Source: VAZQ01 sp963771845 (GTDB lineage: Bacteria; Pseudomonadota; Alphaproteobacteria; Rhizobiales; Xanthobacteraceae). Taken from it: a stretch of DNA of 64,000 nucleotides. The position numbers and the translations under genes are program-made. The DNA is taken from NCBI GenBank assembly GCA_963771845.1, contig CAVYVC010000024.1, positions 186,001 through 250,000 of the forward strand. The letters run 5' to 3'. Of this stretch, positions 47,669-56,066 are shown in pieces (position 1 is the first letter of the stretch; every line of letters starts with the position of its first letter). The notes below the pieces were generated by a model. It made no database searches and was not told the DNA's origin. It was given only the letters and a program-made list of their open reading frames with translations.

Positions 47669-50056
47669 TTACGCCCCCACCCCTGGCCCTCCCCCGCTCG
47701 CGGGGGAGGGAAGGGTGAGGGCTTTTTGCAATACCTGCCACACCGCCTGCGCGGTCGCCGGCATCGGCAGGTCCTCGCTGCCGATTGCATCCGTAATCGC
47801 ATTGATGACGGCAACCGGGGCCGCGATTGCGCCTGCCTCGCCGCAGCCCTTGATGCCGAGGGGATTGGAGGGTGACTTCGTCTGCGTCATGTCGATCTTG
47901 AACGTTGGCAAATCATGCGCGCGCGGCATGCAATAATCCATGAGAGAGCCGGTCACGAGCTGGCCATCCTTGTCGTAGATCGCTCCTTCGAGCAGCGCCT
48001 GGCCGACGCCTTGCGCAATCCCGCCATGGACCTGGCCTTCAACGATCATGGGATTGACGACCGTGCCGAAATCGTCGACGGCAGTCCAAGCCACGATCTC
48101 GCTTTCGCCGGTCTGGGGATCAACTTCGACCTCGCAGATGTGACAGCCCGCAGGGAAGGTGAAATTCGTCGGATCGTAGAAGGCGCCCTCCTTGAGACCT
48201 GGCTCAAGCTCCTGGCCGGCAAATTTATGCGCGATATAGGCGTTGAGCGCCACATCACCCCAGGCAACCGACTTGTCGGTCCCGCTCACGGTGAACTTTC
48301 CGTCCGCAAAAACGATGTCGCCTTCGGAGGCTTCCAGAACGTGAGCTGCGACTTTCTTTGCCTTCGCTTCGATCTTGTCGAGCGCCTTGACGATCGCCGA
48401 AATTCCCACCGCCCCCGAGCGCGAGCCGTACGTGCCCATGCCGAACTGCACCTTGTCGGTGTCGCCGTGCACGACGCTTACATTCTCAATCGCAATCCCA
48501 AGCCGCTCTGACACGACCTGAGCGAATGTCGTCTCGTGCCCCTGGCCGTGCGCATGACAGCCGGTCAGGACTTCGACTGTCCCGGTGGGATTGACGCGCA
48601 CTTCTGCGGATTCCCACAGCCCCACGCCGCAACCCAGCGAGCCAACCGCCTGGCTCGGCGCAATCCCGCAAGCCTCGATGTAGGTCGAGAAACCGATGCC
48701 GCGGAGCTTGCCGTGCCGGATGGATTCGCGTTTGCGCTTGGCAAGGCCCTGATAATCGGCAATCTCCAGCGCCCGCTTGAGCGAAGCGTGATAATCGCCG
48801 GCATCGTAATTCATGATGACCGGGGTCTGGTGCGGAAACTTGCTGATGAAGTTCTTCTTGCGCAGCTCCACCGGGTCCATACCCATCTCACGGGCGCCGA
48901 CTTCGACCAGGCGCTCGACCACAAAGGTGGCCTCGGGCCGTCCGGCACCACGGTAGGCGTCAACGGGAGCGGTGTTGGTGTAGACCGCGTCGACCTCGCA
49001 ATAGATCGCAGGGATTGCATATTGGCCTGATAACAAAGTGCCATAGAGATAAGTCGGCACCGACGATGAGAAAGTCGACATATAGGCACCGAGATTGGCA
49101 ATGGTTTTGACGCGCAGCCCGGTGATCCTCCACTCCCCGTCGAATGACATTTCCGCATGCGTGACGTGATCGCGTCCGTGCGCATCGGCCAGAAACGCCT
49201 CCGAGCGGCCGGACACCCATTTGACCGGCCGGCCCACCTTTCTCGCAGCCCAGAGACAGATCACCTCCTCGGGATAGATGAAAATTTTTGAACCGAAGCC
49301 CCCGCCGACATCGGGCGCGATCACCCGCAGCTTGTGCTCAGGCGCGACGCCCACGAACGCGGAGATCACAAGGCGCGCCACATGGGGATTCTGAGTCGTA
49401 TTCCATAACGTGAGATTGCCCGAGCCGGGATCATATTCCCCGAGCGCCGCGCGCGGCTCGATGGCATTCGGAACGAGGCGATTGTTGAGGAGGTCGAGCC
49501 TGGTGACGTGCCTTGCCGATTTGAACGCGGCAGCAACGGCGTTCGCATCCCCAAGATGCCATTGGTAGATTGTGTTGCGTGGGGCAACATCGTGAATCTG
49601 CTGGCCGTCTTGCGCTTTCGCGGGATCGACGACCGCAGGCAGCTCCTCATATTCGATCTTGATTTTCTCGGCGGCATCGGTCGCCCGCAGCAAAGTGTCC
49701 GCGACCACGGCGGCAACAATGTCGCCGACAAAGTTGGCCTTGCCATGCGCGATCGCAGGATGCGGTGCCATCTTCATCGGCGAGCCATCCTTTGACGTAA
49801 TCATCCAGCCGCAGATGAGATTGCCGATTTTGTCGGCGGCGAGATCGGCACCCGTGAGCACGCCGAGAACGCCGGGCATGCCAGCGGCGGCGTTTGTTTC
49901 AATCTTCTTGATCTTGGCGTGTGCATGCGGAGAGCGCAGGAAATAGACGCAGCTCTGGTCGGGACGATTGATGTCGTCGGTGTAGTGGCCTTTGCCGGTG
50001 ACGAAGCGGTGATCTTCTTTGCGCCGCACCGGCGCGCCGATTCCGGTTGCGCCCAT
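47669..50056 (-). CDS. Molybdenum hydroxylase large subunit (CoxL/XdhA-like, not form I CODH)
   Basis: 795 residues. It has GIGAPVRRKEDHRFVTGKGHYTDD, DVGGGFGSKIFIYPEEV, VDAYRGAGRPEATFVVERL, GCHAHGQGHETTFAQV and the catalytic glutamate in IKGCGEAGAIAAPVAV. The active-site loop AYRGAGR differs from AYxCSFR of true form I CO dehydrogenase, so it is a form II / other aromatic or N-heterocycle hydroxylase. It uses molybdopterin cytosine dinucleotide, which in turn needs MoaA. The frame is intact. Confidence 0.93.
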   Translation of the reverse strand: MGATGIGAPVRRKEDHRFVTGKGHYTDDINRPDQSCVYFLRSPHAHAKIKKIETNAAAGMPGVLGVLTGADLAADKIGNLICGWMITSKDGSPMKMAPHPAIAHGKANFVGDIVAAVVADTLLRATDAAEKIKIEYEELPAVVDPAKAQDGQQIHDVAPRNTIYQWHLGDANAVAAAFKSARHVTRLDLLNNRLVPNAIEPRAALGEYDPGSGNLTLWNTTQNPHVARLVISAFVGVAPEHKLRVIAPDVGGGFGSKIFIYPEEVICLWAARKVGRPVKWVSGRSEAFLADAHGRDHVTHAEMSFDGEWRITGLRVKTIANLGAYMSTFSSSVPTYLYGTLLSGQYAIPAIYCEVDAVYTNTAPVDAYRGAGRPEATFVVERLVEVGAREMGMDPVELRKKNFISKFPHQTPVIMNYDAGDYHASLKRALEIADYQGLAKRKRESIRHGKLRGIGFSTYIEACGIAPSQAVGSLGCGVGLWESAEVRVNPTGTVEVLTGCHAHGQGHETTFAQVVSERLGIAIENVSVVHGDTDKVQFGMGTYGSRSGAVGISAIVKALDKIEAKAKKVAAHVLEASEGDIVFADGKFTVSGTDKSVAWGDVALNAYIAHKFAGQELEPGLKEGAFYDPTNFTFPAGCHICEVEVDPQTGESEIVAWTAVDDFGTVVNPMIVEGQVHGGIAQGVGQALLEGAIYDKDGQLVTGSLMDYCMPRAHDLPTFKIDMTQTKSPSNPLGIKGCGEAGAIAAPVAVINAITDAIGSEDLPMPATAQAVWQVLQKALTLPSPASGGGPGVGA

Positions 50057-50074
50057 GACGCTGTCCTCCTTGTC

Positions 50075-50142
50075 GTAGCCCGAATGAGAAGAGCGATATC
50101 CGGGGCCGGTTCCCGCAAATCGCTTCGCTCATGCGGGCTACA
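50075..50142. repeat. Interspersed repeat, GTAGCCCGGATG family
   Basis: It begins GTAGCCCGAATGAGAAGAGC and ends GCTCATGCGGGCTAC. It lies inside the operon between the 2Fe-2S and large subunit genes, without any terminator T-run, so readthrough is expected. Confidence 0.65.
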
Positions 50143-50156
50143 ATGCGCTTTGGTGT

Positions 50157-50663
50157 TTACGCGCTGGCCTGTGCGGCAGGCTGGCTGTGTCCTTTCTCCA
50201 TTGCTTTTGCACCGGCCGCGATGGCCTTGACGATGTTGTGGTAGCCCGTACAGCGGCAGAGGTTGCCTTCGAGCTCGTGTCGAATGGTGTGGTCGTCGAG
50301 ATCGTGGCCCTTGCGATAGACCATGTCGACGGCGGTCATGATCATGCCGGGCGTGCAGTAGCCGCATTGGAGCCCGTGATGCTCGCGGAATGCTTCCTGC
50401 ATGGGATGCAAGGGGCCGTTTGGGTCGGCCAAGCCTTCGATGGTCAGAACATCAGCCCCTTCCAGCTGCCACACGAAGACGGTGCAGGACTTCACGGCTT
50501 TGCCGTTGATGTGAACCACGCAAGCACCGCATTGGGATGTGTCGCAGCCCACGTGGGTGCCGGTGAGGCGCAGGTTCTCGCGCAGGTACTGCACCAGAAG
50601 GGTGCGGGGATCGACGTCAGCGGTGACGGGCTTTCCGTTCACCGTCAGGGCGACGGCGGTCAT
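50157..50663 (-). CDS. Molybdenum hydroxylase [2Fe-2S] small subunit (CoxS type)
   Basis: 168 residues from ATG 50663, preceded by GAGGAGGAGAG. Plant-type ferredoxin cluster cysteines in GCDTSQCGACVVHINGKAVKSC and the second cluster in LQCGYCTPGM and NLCRCTGYHNIV. It carries electrons from the molybdenum site to the FAD subunit. It is the first gene of the S-L-M operon. The frame extends to 50747, without similarity there. Confidence 0.94.
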   Translation of the reverse strand: MTAVALTVNGKPVTADVDPRTLLVQYLRENLRLTGTHVGCDTSQCGACVVHINGKAVKSCTVFVWQLEGADVLTIEGLADPNGPLHPMQEAFREHHGLQCGYCTPGMIMTAVDMVYRKGHDLDDHTIRHELEGNLCRCTGYHNIVKAIAAGAKAMEKGHSQPAAQASA

Positions 50664-50803
50664 TGGCTCTCCTCCTCGAATTGCGTCAAAACCTCGTTTT
50701 TCACGCCCCACCAGCACTGCCGGAGGCCGGAATTGGTCAAATCGCAATGATTTTGCGGATGTGAGTGGGGCTAAGTCAACTCTGAACTGTCACCATAAGT
50801 CGG

Positions 50804-51751
50804 TCAAGGCGTCTGAGCAGATGTCGCTCGGCGGCTTCGCGCGGCTTCGGTGTCGCTGGCACCGCCCTGCTGCGGGGCAAAGAACGCGCGCAACTCGCGA
50901 TAGGTTTCCTCGGGCGCTTCCTCGGAAAGGTAATGGCCGCAGGGCAGCGCTTTGCCCGCAACGATGTTTGAGGCATAGCGCGGCCAGATTTCCATTGCGC
51001 TGTGATTGCGACCCACGCCGCCGGTTGCGCCCCAAAGGAGGAGGAGCGGACAGGTCGTCTTGCGGCCGGCAGCAAAATCCTTCTCGTCCATGGCAAGGTC
51101 GATGCCATGGGTCGCGCGATAGTCCTCGCACATGGCGTGGACGGTCGCAGGATTGCGGAAATACCGCTTGTACTCGTCGAGGGCTGGCGCGTCGAAGAAG
51201 CTTAGCCCCTGCTTCGTTTTCGAGAGCTTCCTCTCGATGAAAAAATCGGGATCGGCGCTCATGAGCCGTTCCGGAAAATCATAGGGCTGGATCATGAAGA
51301 ACCAGTGCCAGGAGAACGTCGCCCATGCACGCGTCACCTGACTGAGCAGATGGTGCTGCGGGATGATGTCGAGGATGGCGGCACGCATCACCGCCTCGGG
51401 GTGGTCGAGACACATGCGATGCAGGACGCGCGCGCCACGATCATGGCCTGCGGCGTAAAAGCGCCTGAAGCCGAGCGCAGCCATGACTTCAAGCTGATCC
51501 TGCGCCATGGCGCGGAAGGAATAGTTGCAATGATCCTCGCCGCCCGGAGGTTTTTCCGAATCCCCGTAACCGCGCAGATCGGTCGCGACCACGGTGAATT
51601 CCTGCGCAAGACGCGGAGCGATTTTGTGCCAAGAAAGATGCGAAAACGGATTGCCGTGCATGAGCAGGATCGGCGGCCCGCTGCCGCCGACGAGCGTGAC
51701 AATCCGCGCGCCGCTCGTCTTTATTTCACTGCGACTGAAACCTTCAAACAT
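50804..51751 (-). CDS. Alpha/beta hydrolase, fluoroacetate dehalogenase-like
   Basis: 315 residues. Oxyanion motif LMHGNPFSHLSWH, nucleophile elbow AGHDRGARVLH with Asp104 as nucleophile and Arg105 and Arg108 in place to bind the carboxylate, Asp128 and His273 completing the triad. His149-Trp150 and Tyr211 line up with the halide-pocket His, Trp and Tyr of fluoroacetate dehalogenases (from memory of the family, not aligned). It probably cleaves fluoro- or chloroacetate; another ester or epoxide activity is possible. The last 25 residues are extra and disordered. Confidence 0.8.
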   Translation of the reverse strand: MFEGFSRSEIKTSGARIVTLVGGSGPPILLMHGNPFSHLSWHKIAPRLAQEFTVVATDLRGYGDSEKPPGGEDHCNYSFRAMAQDQLEVMAALGFRRFYAAGHDRGARVLHRMCLDHPEAVMRAAILDIIPQHHLLSQVTRAWATFSWHWFFMIQPYDFPERLMSADPDFFIERKLSKTKQGLSFFDAPALDEYKRYFRNPATVHAMCEDYRATHGIDLAMDEKDFAAGRKTTCPLLLLWGATGGVGRNHSAMEIWPRYASNIVAGKALPCGHYLSEEAPEETYRELRAFFAPQQGGASDTEAARSRRATSAQTP

Positions 51752-51760
51752 CGAGCTTGG

Positions 51761-51843
51761 CGAGTAGCGAATGGCGAATAGGGAGGCTCTTCCCTCTTAC
51801 TATTCGCTATTCACCACTCGCTATTCGCTATTTCGCCATTCGC
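51761..51843. repeat. Interspersed repeat, CGAATGGCGAATAG / CTATTCGC family
   Basis: Left part GCGAGTAGCGAATGGCGAAT, right part CTATTCGCTATTCACCACTCG followed by CGCTATTTCGCCATTCGC. It lies between the hydrolase start and the end of the next L,D-transpeptidase gene. Confidence 0.65.
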
Positions 51844-51847
51844 TTCT

Positions 51848-53383
51848 TCAGCGCGTCAACACGATGAACTCCGTGCCCCGGCCGGTCTCGCGACCAAGCC
51901 CGTCGTCGGAGACAACGAGGGAAGAGCCCGGGATCAGAAGCTCACTGATCCGGTCGACCGCCTCCTGCGGGAATTGGATGCGATCGAGTGCCTCGGCAGC
52001 CGTCGAGGGCGCCTTGAGCGGCTTCGTCTCGACGACCGGCGGCTCCTTGCCGCGACGGCGGCGCGGGTAGTCGGATACATAACCGGCTTCGGTCGGGATC
52101 TCCATCAGATTCCAGCGCGGCGCCGCGTCGGCGTCCGACAGGAAGGTGAACACGTGCGTGCCCAGCGGCTGGTCCGGATCCTCAATCGTGATCGGCATGT
52201 CGAACACAGGCACCATGCCCTGGCGCACGAAGATCTTCTTCTCCTTGCGGCTGACAAAGACGGCAACCTGGCCGCTTCGCTTGACCGGCTGGTCGGCCGA
52301 CTTTGTTCGCGGCGGTGCCGCGGGCTTCGGCGCATCAACTGTGGGTGCCGGCTTGGTGAACTCGTCACCGTTGACCGGCTCGGCCGCGGCCGGGGCCGTA
52401 ATTTCAGTAGCCTTGTCCGCTGCCGGCGGCGTCTCGACTGATTTGCGCAAATCGGCCGCTGGCAGAGCGCCCGCGTTCTCGCCGCCTGGGATCGGCTCGA
52501 CGGTCCCGGTACGGCTGTCGTCGTTCACCTGGGCGGCAGGCGCGGCCTCCACCGCTTTGGCTCGCTCAACCTGCGGTACCGATACAGCAGGGCTCACATC
52601 ATCAACCGCGCTATCCACCGCCCGTTCGCTCGCGCTCGTTTGCGCCTGCGCAAGCTTGACCTGCTGGCCGCCGGAGCCATCGGTCATGTTCATCGCGATC
52701 TGCGGTTCCTTCGGCTTCTGCATGGGCACAAACAGCTTGGAATGCTCAAACGCCACCGGCACGACCTCGCTACGCGCTACAACGAAGCGCACCCCGAGCT
52801 TGGTGAGGGGCCAAAGCCTCTGCGCGAAATCATGCGACGTGCGGATGCAGCCGTGCGAGGCCGGGTGACCGGGTAAGACGCCTTCGTGCAACGCCACGCC
52901 CGACCACGTAATGCGCTGCATGAACGGCATCGGGGCGCCGCTGTAGATATTCGAATGGTGATAACGATCTTTTTCGATGATGCTGAATACGCCCATTGGG
53001 GTCGGATGTCCCGGCATGCCGGTCGACACCGGTCCCTGCGCAACCCTGACCCCGTCGCTGTAGAGCGTTACTTTCTGCGTGCCGATATTGACGACGATTT
53101 GCAGCGGCCCCTTCGGCATGTCTCCGAAGCCCACTTCCTTCTTGGGTTCGGACACATTGTCCCGCCGGCTGTGCGCGATCCTGTGATGATAACGCATGGG
53201 ACTCGCTTGCCACGGGCCAGGAGCGTAGTACCGCATCCGATATGAATAGGCCTCGGCGGAGTTTGTGAGCAGGGCGAGGAATGAAAGCGCCACGCCGGAC
53301 GCGAGCGTGGTGCGCAGCAGGCTCAGGCCAACACGATCGGCTGCGGGAATTGCCCCCACGGATTTCGTCAAGTCACTCTCCAC
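51848..53383 (-). CDS. L,D-transpeptidase family protein with a second, degenerate YkuD half
   Basis: 511 residues. A membrane or signal segment (LLRTTLASGVALSFLALLT, 22-40) is followed by the YkuD domain: LQIVVNIGTQKVTLYSDG (94-111), PTPMGVFSIIEKDRYHHSN and HPASHGCIRTSHDF with catalytic Cys179. After a long alanine, proline-rich linker (about 220-390) the C-terminus again reads VAVFVSRKEKKIFVRQGMV and PLGTHVFTFL, as in the first strands of a YkuD fold, but without HGC. It is a likely peptidoglycan crosslinker anchored in the inner membrane. Confidence 0.82.
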   Translation of the reverse strand: MESDLTKSVGAIPAADRVGLSLLRTTLASGVALSFLALLTNSAEAYSYRMRYYAPGPWQASPMRYHHRIAHSRRDNVSEPKKEVGFGDMPKGPLQIVVNIGTQKVTLYSDGVRVAQGPVSTGMPGHPTPMGVFSIIEKDRYHHSNIYSGAPMPFMQRITWSGVALHEGVLPGHPASHGCIRTSHDFAQRLWPLTKLGVRFVVARSEVVPVAFEHSKLFVPMQKPKEPQIAMNMTDGSGGQQVKLAQAQTSASERAVDSAVDDVSPAVSVPQVERAKAVEAAPAAQVNDDSRTGTVEPIPGGENAGALPAADLRKSVETPPAADKATEITAPAAAEPVNGDEFTKPAPTVDAPKPAAPPRTKSADQPVKRSGQVAVFVSRKEKKIFVRQGMVPVFDMPITIEDPDQPLGTHVFTFLSDADAAPRWNLMEIPTEAGYVSDYPRRRRGKEPPVVETKPLKAPSTAAEALDRIQFPQEAVDRISELLIPGSSLVVSDDGLGRETGRGTEFIVLTR

Positions 53384-53804
53384 CGTTGTGCGCTCTGCAC
53401 GCGTTTATCCTGTCAGGAGCCTTCCCTGCCCTCGTCATTGCGTATTGCGACCGTGGCTGATCCCAGCTCCTTGATTCTTTGTCGCGCAATATGCGCGATA
53501 GGTTCGCAAAGTCGAAGTCAATATCGACAGAAACGCCCTGCAACGGCGGCAAAGCCTCGCGTGATTCGGTAAATAAATCTAAGCGCCGGTCAAAGGATCC
53601 GCGACCAAATCATCCCATTGAGGTTAAAGGCTAAACCGGCGTTGGCGAGGCCGGGACCGCCAGCCGTTGTTAGCCGCGAGCAACGGATACGAGAAATTAT
53701 TCGGGGATCGATTGTTGCGCGGTGCGGCTTTGCTGCAACGTATGGTTAATGCTCGCCTGCGTGATCAGGCGCGGCATCTGCACTCAAGAGGAAAGGGATT
53801 GGAA
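53384..53804. other. Intergenic region between L,D-transpeptidase and ecfG
   Basis: About 420 bases, more AT-rich in places than the surroundings. It should contain the promoter of the L,D-transpeptidase gene and the end of the nepR-ecfG unit. I see no repeat copy, no EcfG-type promoter pair and no convincing coding frame. Confidence 0.4.
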
Positions 53805-54357
53805 TCAGCTGCGTCCGCCTGCCGACAAGATCGCCCGGGTGGTACGGTCCGGGCCAAAATCGTCCGCACCCTCGATCGACAGCAGATCCGAAAGCCGCGT
53901 GCGGGCGCGATTCACTCTGCTTTTGATTGTGCCTACCGCACAGTCGCAAATCGCCGCCGCCTCCTCGTAGGAGAACCCTGATGCACCCACCAGGATTAAC
54001 GCCTCGCGTTGATCGGGGGGCAGCTTGGCCAAGGCCGCGCGAAACTCCTGGAATTCCACCCGGCTGTGCTGCTCGGGATGCGACTTGAGAGTTCTCGGCA
54101 TAGCCGCCGTCGGTGTCCTCGACCTCGCGCCGGCGCTTGCGATATTCGGACCGAAACAAATTGCGAAGAATTGTGAACAGCCACGCCGACATGTTCGTGC
54201 CCGGTTGGAACGAATTGATGTTTGCCATGGCGCGCAGGAGCGTTTCCTGCACGAGGTCATCGGCTCGGTCCACATTGCCGCATAGCGATATGGCGAAAGC
54301 ACGCAGGCTGGGGACAGCGGCCAGCATGGCGTCACGTACGGATGCTCGCATGGTCAT
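53805..54357 (-). pseudogene. ecfG: EcfG-type general stress sigma factor, one frameshift
   Basis: Start ATG at 54357, overlapping the nepR stop (TGATG). Region 2 is VDRADDLVQETLLRAMANINSF and NMSAWLFTILRNLFRSEYRKRRREVED. Region 4 appears in another frame: FRAALAKLPPDQREALILVG, FSYEEAAAICDCAVGTIKSRV and the EcfG-typical end LSIEGADDFGPD. The break is one extra base at 54089-54094 in GAGTTC; removing it gives YAETLKSHPEQHSRVEF as in the family. As written the sigma factor would lose region 4 and be dead. Otherwise its sequence is strictly EcfG-like. Confidence 0.92.
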
Positions 54358-54728
54358 CAGTGCGGCCCCTTGATGTTGGGACTGTCCAATCCCTTGGTTC
54401 CCATCAGACGATCGGAGTCTGAGCCGCTCTCCGCTTGCTCGTGGGGCGCAGCAGGGATGGATTTGGTGGGCTCGCCCTCCTCTTCCAGCTCGTTCAAAAG
54501 ATCCCGGAAACGATCGGGAACGCCCTGGTGCAGGACGTCGTCGTACATGCGCTGGAGAATGTCGCCAAGCCGCCGCTGGTCCTCTCGGCTCAGGCGTCCC
54601 CCGGTTTTTCTAGGCGGTGCATCGGTCTGCATTGCGGCCTCTGCGCTGGACGGCGATTCCGGCGTGGACGGTGGCTGACCCGCTCTTCGAACCGCCCAAC
54701 CCAGCTTAACTGGCTTGGATTGCTTCAT
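54357..54728 (-). CDS. nepR: NepR anti-sigma factor
   Basis: 123 residues from ATG 54728 (the frame is open to 54779). The conserved core is LSREDQRRLGDILQRMYDDVLHQGVPDRFRDLLNEL, here broken up: helix 1 around RLGDILQRMYDDV and helix 2 around VPDRFRDLLNELE. NepR holds EcfG inactive until PhyR-P binds it. Residues 1-50 and the C-terminal 40 are extensions that look disordered. Translation is coupled to ecfG. A good EcfG promoter lies 60 bases upstream. Confidence 0.9.
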   Translation of the reverse strand: MKQSKPVKLGWAVRRAGQPPSTPESPSSAEAAMQTDAPPRKTGGRLSREDQRRLGDILQRMYDDVLHQGVPDRFRDLLNELEEEGEPTKSIPAAPHEQAESGSDSDRLMGTKGLDSPNIKGPH

Positions 54729-54787
54729 ATTTAGTACTGCCGGCCACTTTGCGAGGCCCGCAGGTTCCCTCCGGCTCATCAGGGCAT

Positions 54788-54812
54788 AACGTGTCGCTAT
54801 ACCGTTCGTTCC
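54788..54812 (-). promoter_or_regulatory. EcfG-dependent promoter of nepR-ecfG
   Basis: Read on the minus strand: GGAAC (54812-54808), 16 bases, CGTT (54791-54788), the full published consensus for EcfG-type sigma factors (GGAAC-N16/17-CGTT). It lies about 60 bases before the nepR start at 54728 and supports autoregulation of the cascade. Confidence 0.8.
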
Positions 54813-54821
54813 GCCCGGCGT

Positions 54822-54846
54822 GGAACTTTATGGTGCACCGGTTGTT
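54822..54846 (+). promoter_or_regulatory. Possible EcfG-dependent promoter of phyR
   Basis: GGAAC (54822-54826), 16 bases, TGTT (54843-54846). It has a one-base deviation from CGTT and is oriented towards phyR, whose start is 41 bases downstream. Together with the divergent nepR promoter it would make both sides of the locus respond to EcfG. Confidence 0.55.
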
Positions 54847-54886
54847 TCCGCCGGGTATGCTGGGCCGAGTCAAGCGGGAGGATCCC

Positions 54887-55690
54887 GTGCCAAATTCAGC
54901 TGCTGTAGCGCAATACCTGCCCTATTTGCGCCGCTATGCGCGAGCGCTGACGGGCAGCCAGACTTCAGGTGACGCCTATGTGGCCGCGGCATTGGAGGCC
55001 CTGATCGCGGACCGCTCCGTGATCGAGGACCCACGCGGTCCCCGCGTCGCACTCTATCGCCTCTTCACCAAGATTTGGAACTCGGTTTCCGTGAACGGAA
55101 CCAGGGGCGCGGCGGAAAGCACACTACCCGGTGAGCAGAAGCTCGCCCACATCACGCCCCTTCCGCGCCAGGCCTTTCTTCTTGTTGCGCTCGAAGGCTT
55201 CTCCGAGCCCGATGCCGCCCGTATCCTCGACATCGACGTCGTCAAATTGCGCGGCTTGGTCGAGGAATTGGGGCGCGAGCTCGCTGCGGAAATTGCGACC
55301 GACGTGCTTATCATCGAGGATGACACCTTTATTGCGATGGAGCTGGAAACGCTGGTCGAGGGACTGGGGCATCGCGTGCTCGGCGTTGCACGAACGCACG
55401 CCGAAGCTCTCACCCTCACCAAGAAGAAAAAGCCAGGCCTTATACTCGCCGATATCCAGCTTGCGGACGGCAGTTCCGGTCTCGAAGCGGTCAATGAACT
55501 GCTTACTTCATTTGAGGCACCGGTCATTTTCATTACCGCTTACCCCGAACGTTTCCTGACCGGAGAGCGGCCGGAGCCGGCGTTCCTGATTGCGAAACCT
55601 TTCCAACCCGCCACCGTATCCGCGGTGGCCAGCCAAGCGCTCTTCTTCGAGCGCAGCGCGAAACGCCGCGAGCGGCGGGTCACGGTGTAA
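54887..55690 (+). CDS. phyR: PhyR stress response regulator / anti-anti-sigma factor
   Basis: 267 residues from GTG 54887, chosen because GGGAGGA lies right before it and the protein then starts with the normal VAQYLPYLRRYARALTGSQ. The N-terminal part is the sigma-like domain (QAFLLVALEGFSEPDAARIL, region 4-like) that mimics EcfG and captures NepR. The C-terminal part is a receiver with TDVLIIEDD, the phosphoacceptor Asp189 in LILADIQLADGSSGLEA, FITAYPE and the lysine in IAKPF. The frame is intact. It is divergent from nepR-ecfG. Confidence 0.95.
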   Translation: MPNSAAVAQYLPYLRRYARALTGSQTSGDAYVAAALEALIADRSVIEDPRGPRVALYRLFTKIWNSVSVNGTRGAAESTLPGEQKLAHITPLPRQAFLLVALEGFSEPDAARILDIDVVKLRGLVEELGRELAAEIATDVLIIEDDTFIAMELETLVEGLGHRVLGVARTHAEALTLTKKKKPGLILADIQLADGSSGLEAVNELLTSFEAPVIFITAYPERFLTGERPEPAFLIAKPFQPATVSAVASQALFFERSAKRRERRVTV

Positions 55691-56066
55691 AGTCTGCCAG
55701 ATCTTTGAGCAGCCCTGGCCGCAGGCCGGCCCCGGCATAGAGCGGGGTTCGGCCTACCCCCCTGTTGGTTGCAGCAGGCCGGACCCTCAAAAAAACTCGG
55801 GCGTAGTCGACTATCGTCAACTGCGCCCGAGGGTACCGGCCGAGCACGGGGAGGGGGAAATGGGCGGCCGGCTGCCATAACAATGCGCCTGCCGAGCCAT
55901 TGGTTCCGGAAAAATTTTCCGGTCTATTCCTCCCAGGTCGACGGCACTCGAAGCGGCTCCGACTTCAGCCGATGGGGGTGCAAGGCCATCCGGGGGCTTA
56001 CCGCAACCAATGAACCTAATGGAGCATTAATGCGACTAAGAGGCATAGGGATCGTGGGAGCAACCC
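55691..56066. other. Intergenic region behind phyR
   Basis: About 375 bases without a confident gene. It holds a hairpin with a T-run on the minus strand (55789-55831) and a perfect palindrome CCGGAAAAATTTTCCGG at 55906-55922 that could be an operator. Confidence 0.5.
55789..55831 (-). terminator. Rho-independent terminator-like hairpin pointing to the minus strand
   Basis: On the minus strand the arms CTCGGGCG and CGCCCGAG (with further short pairing inside) are followed by seven T residues (A at 55789-55795 on the plus strand). On the plus strand, in the direction of phyR, no T-run follows. No minus-strand gene is seen upstream of it. Confidence 0.5.

Noticed and set aside
47669..50056. 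Annotation as aerobic CO dehydrogenase CoxL
   Set aside because: The active-site loop is AYRGAGR and lacks the AYxCSFR motif of form I, so CO as substrate is not supported.
53746..54357. A 203-residue sigma factor read straight through in one frame
   Set aside because: After YAENSQV the frame is a shadow; region 4 of the sigma factor is clearly in the next frame.
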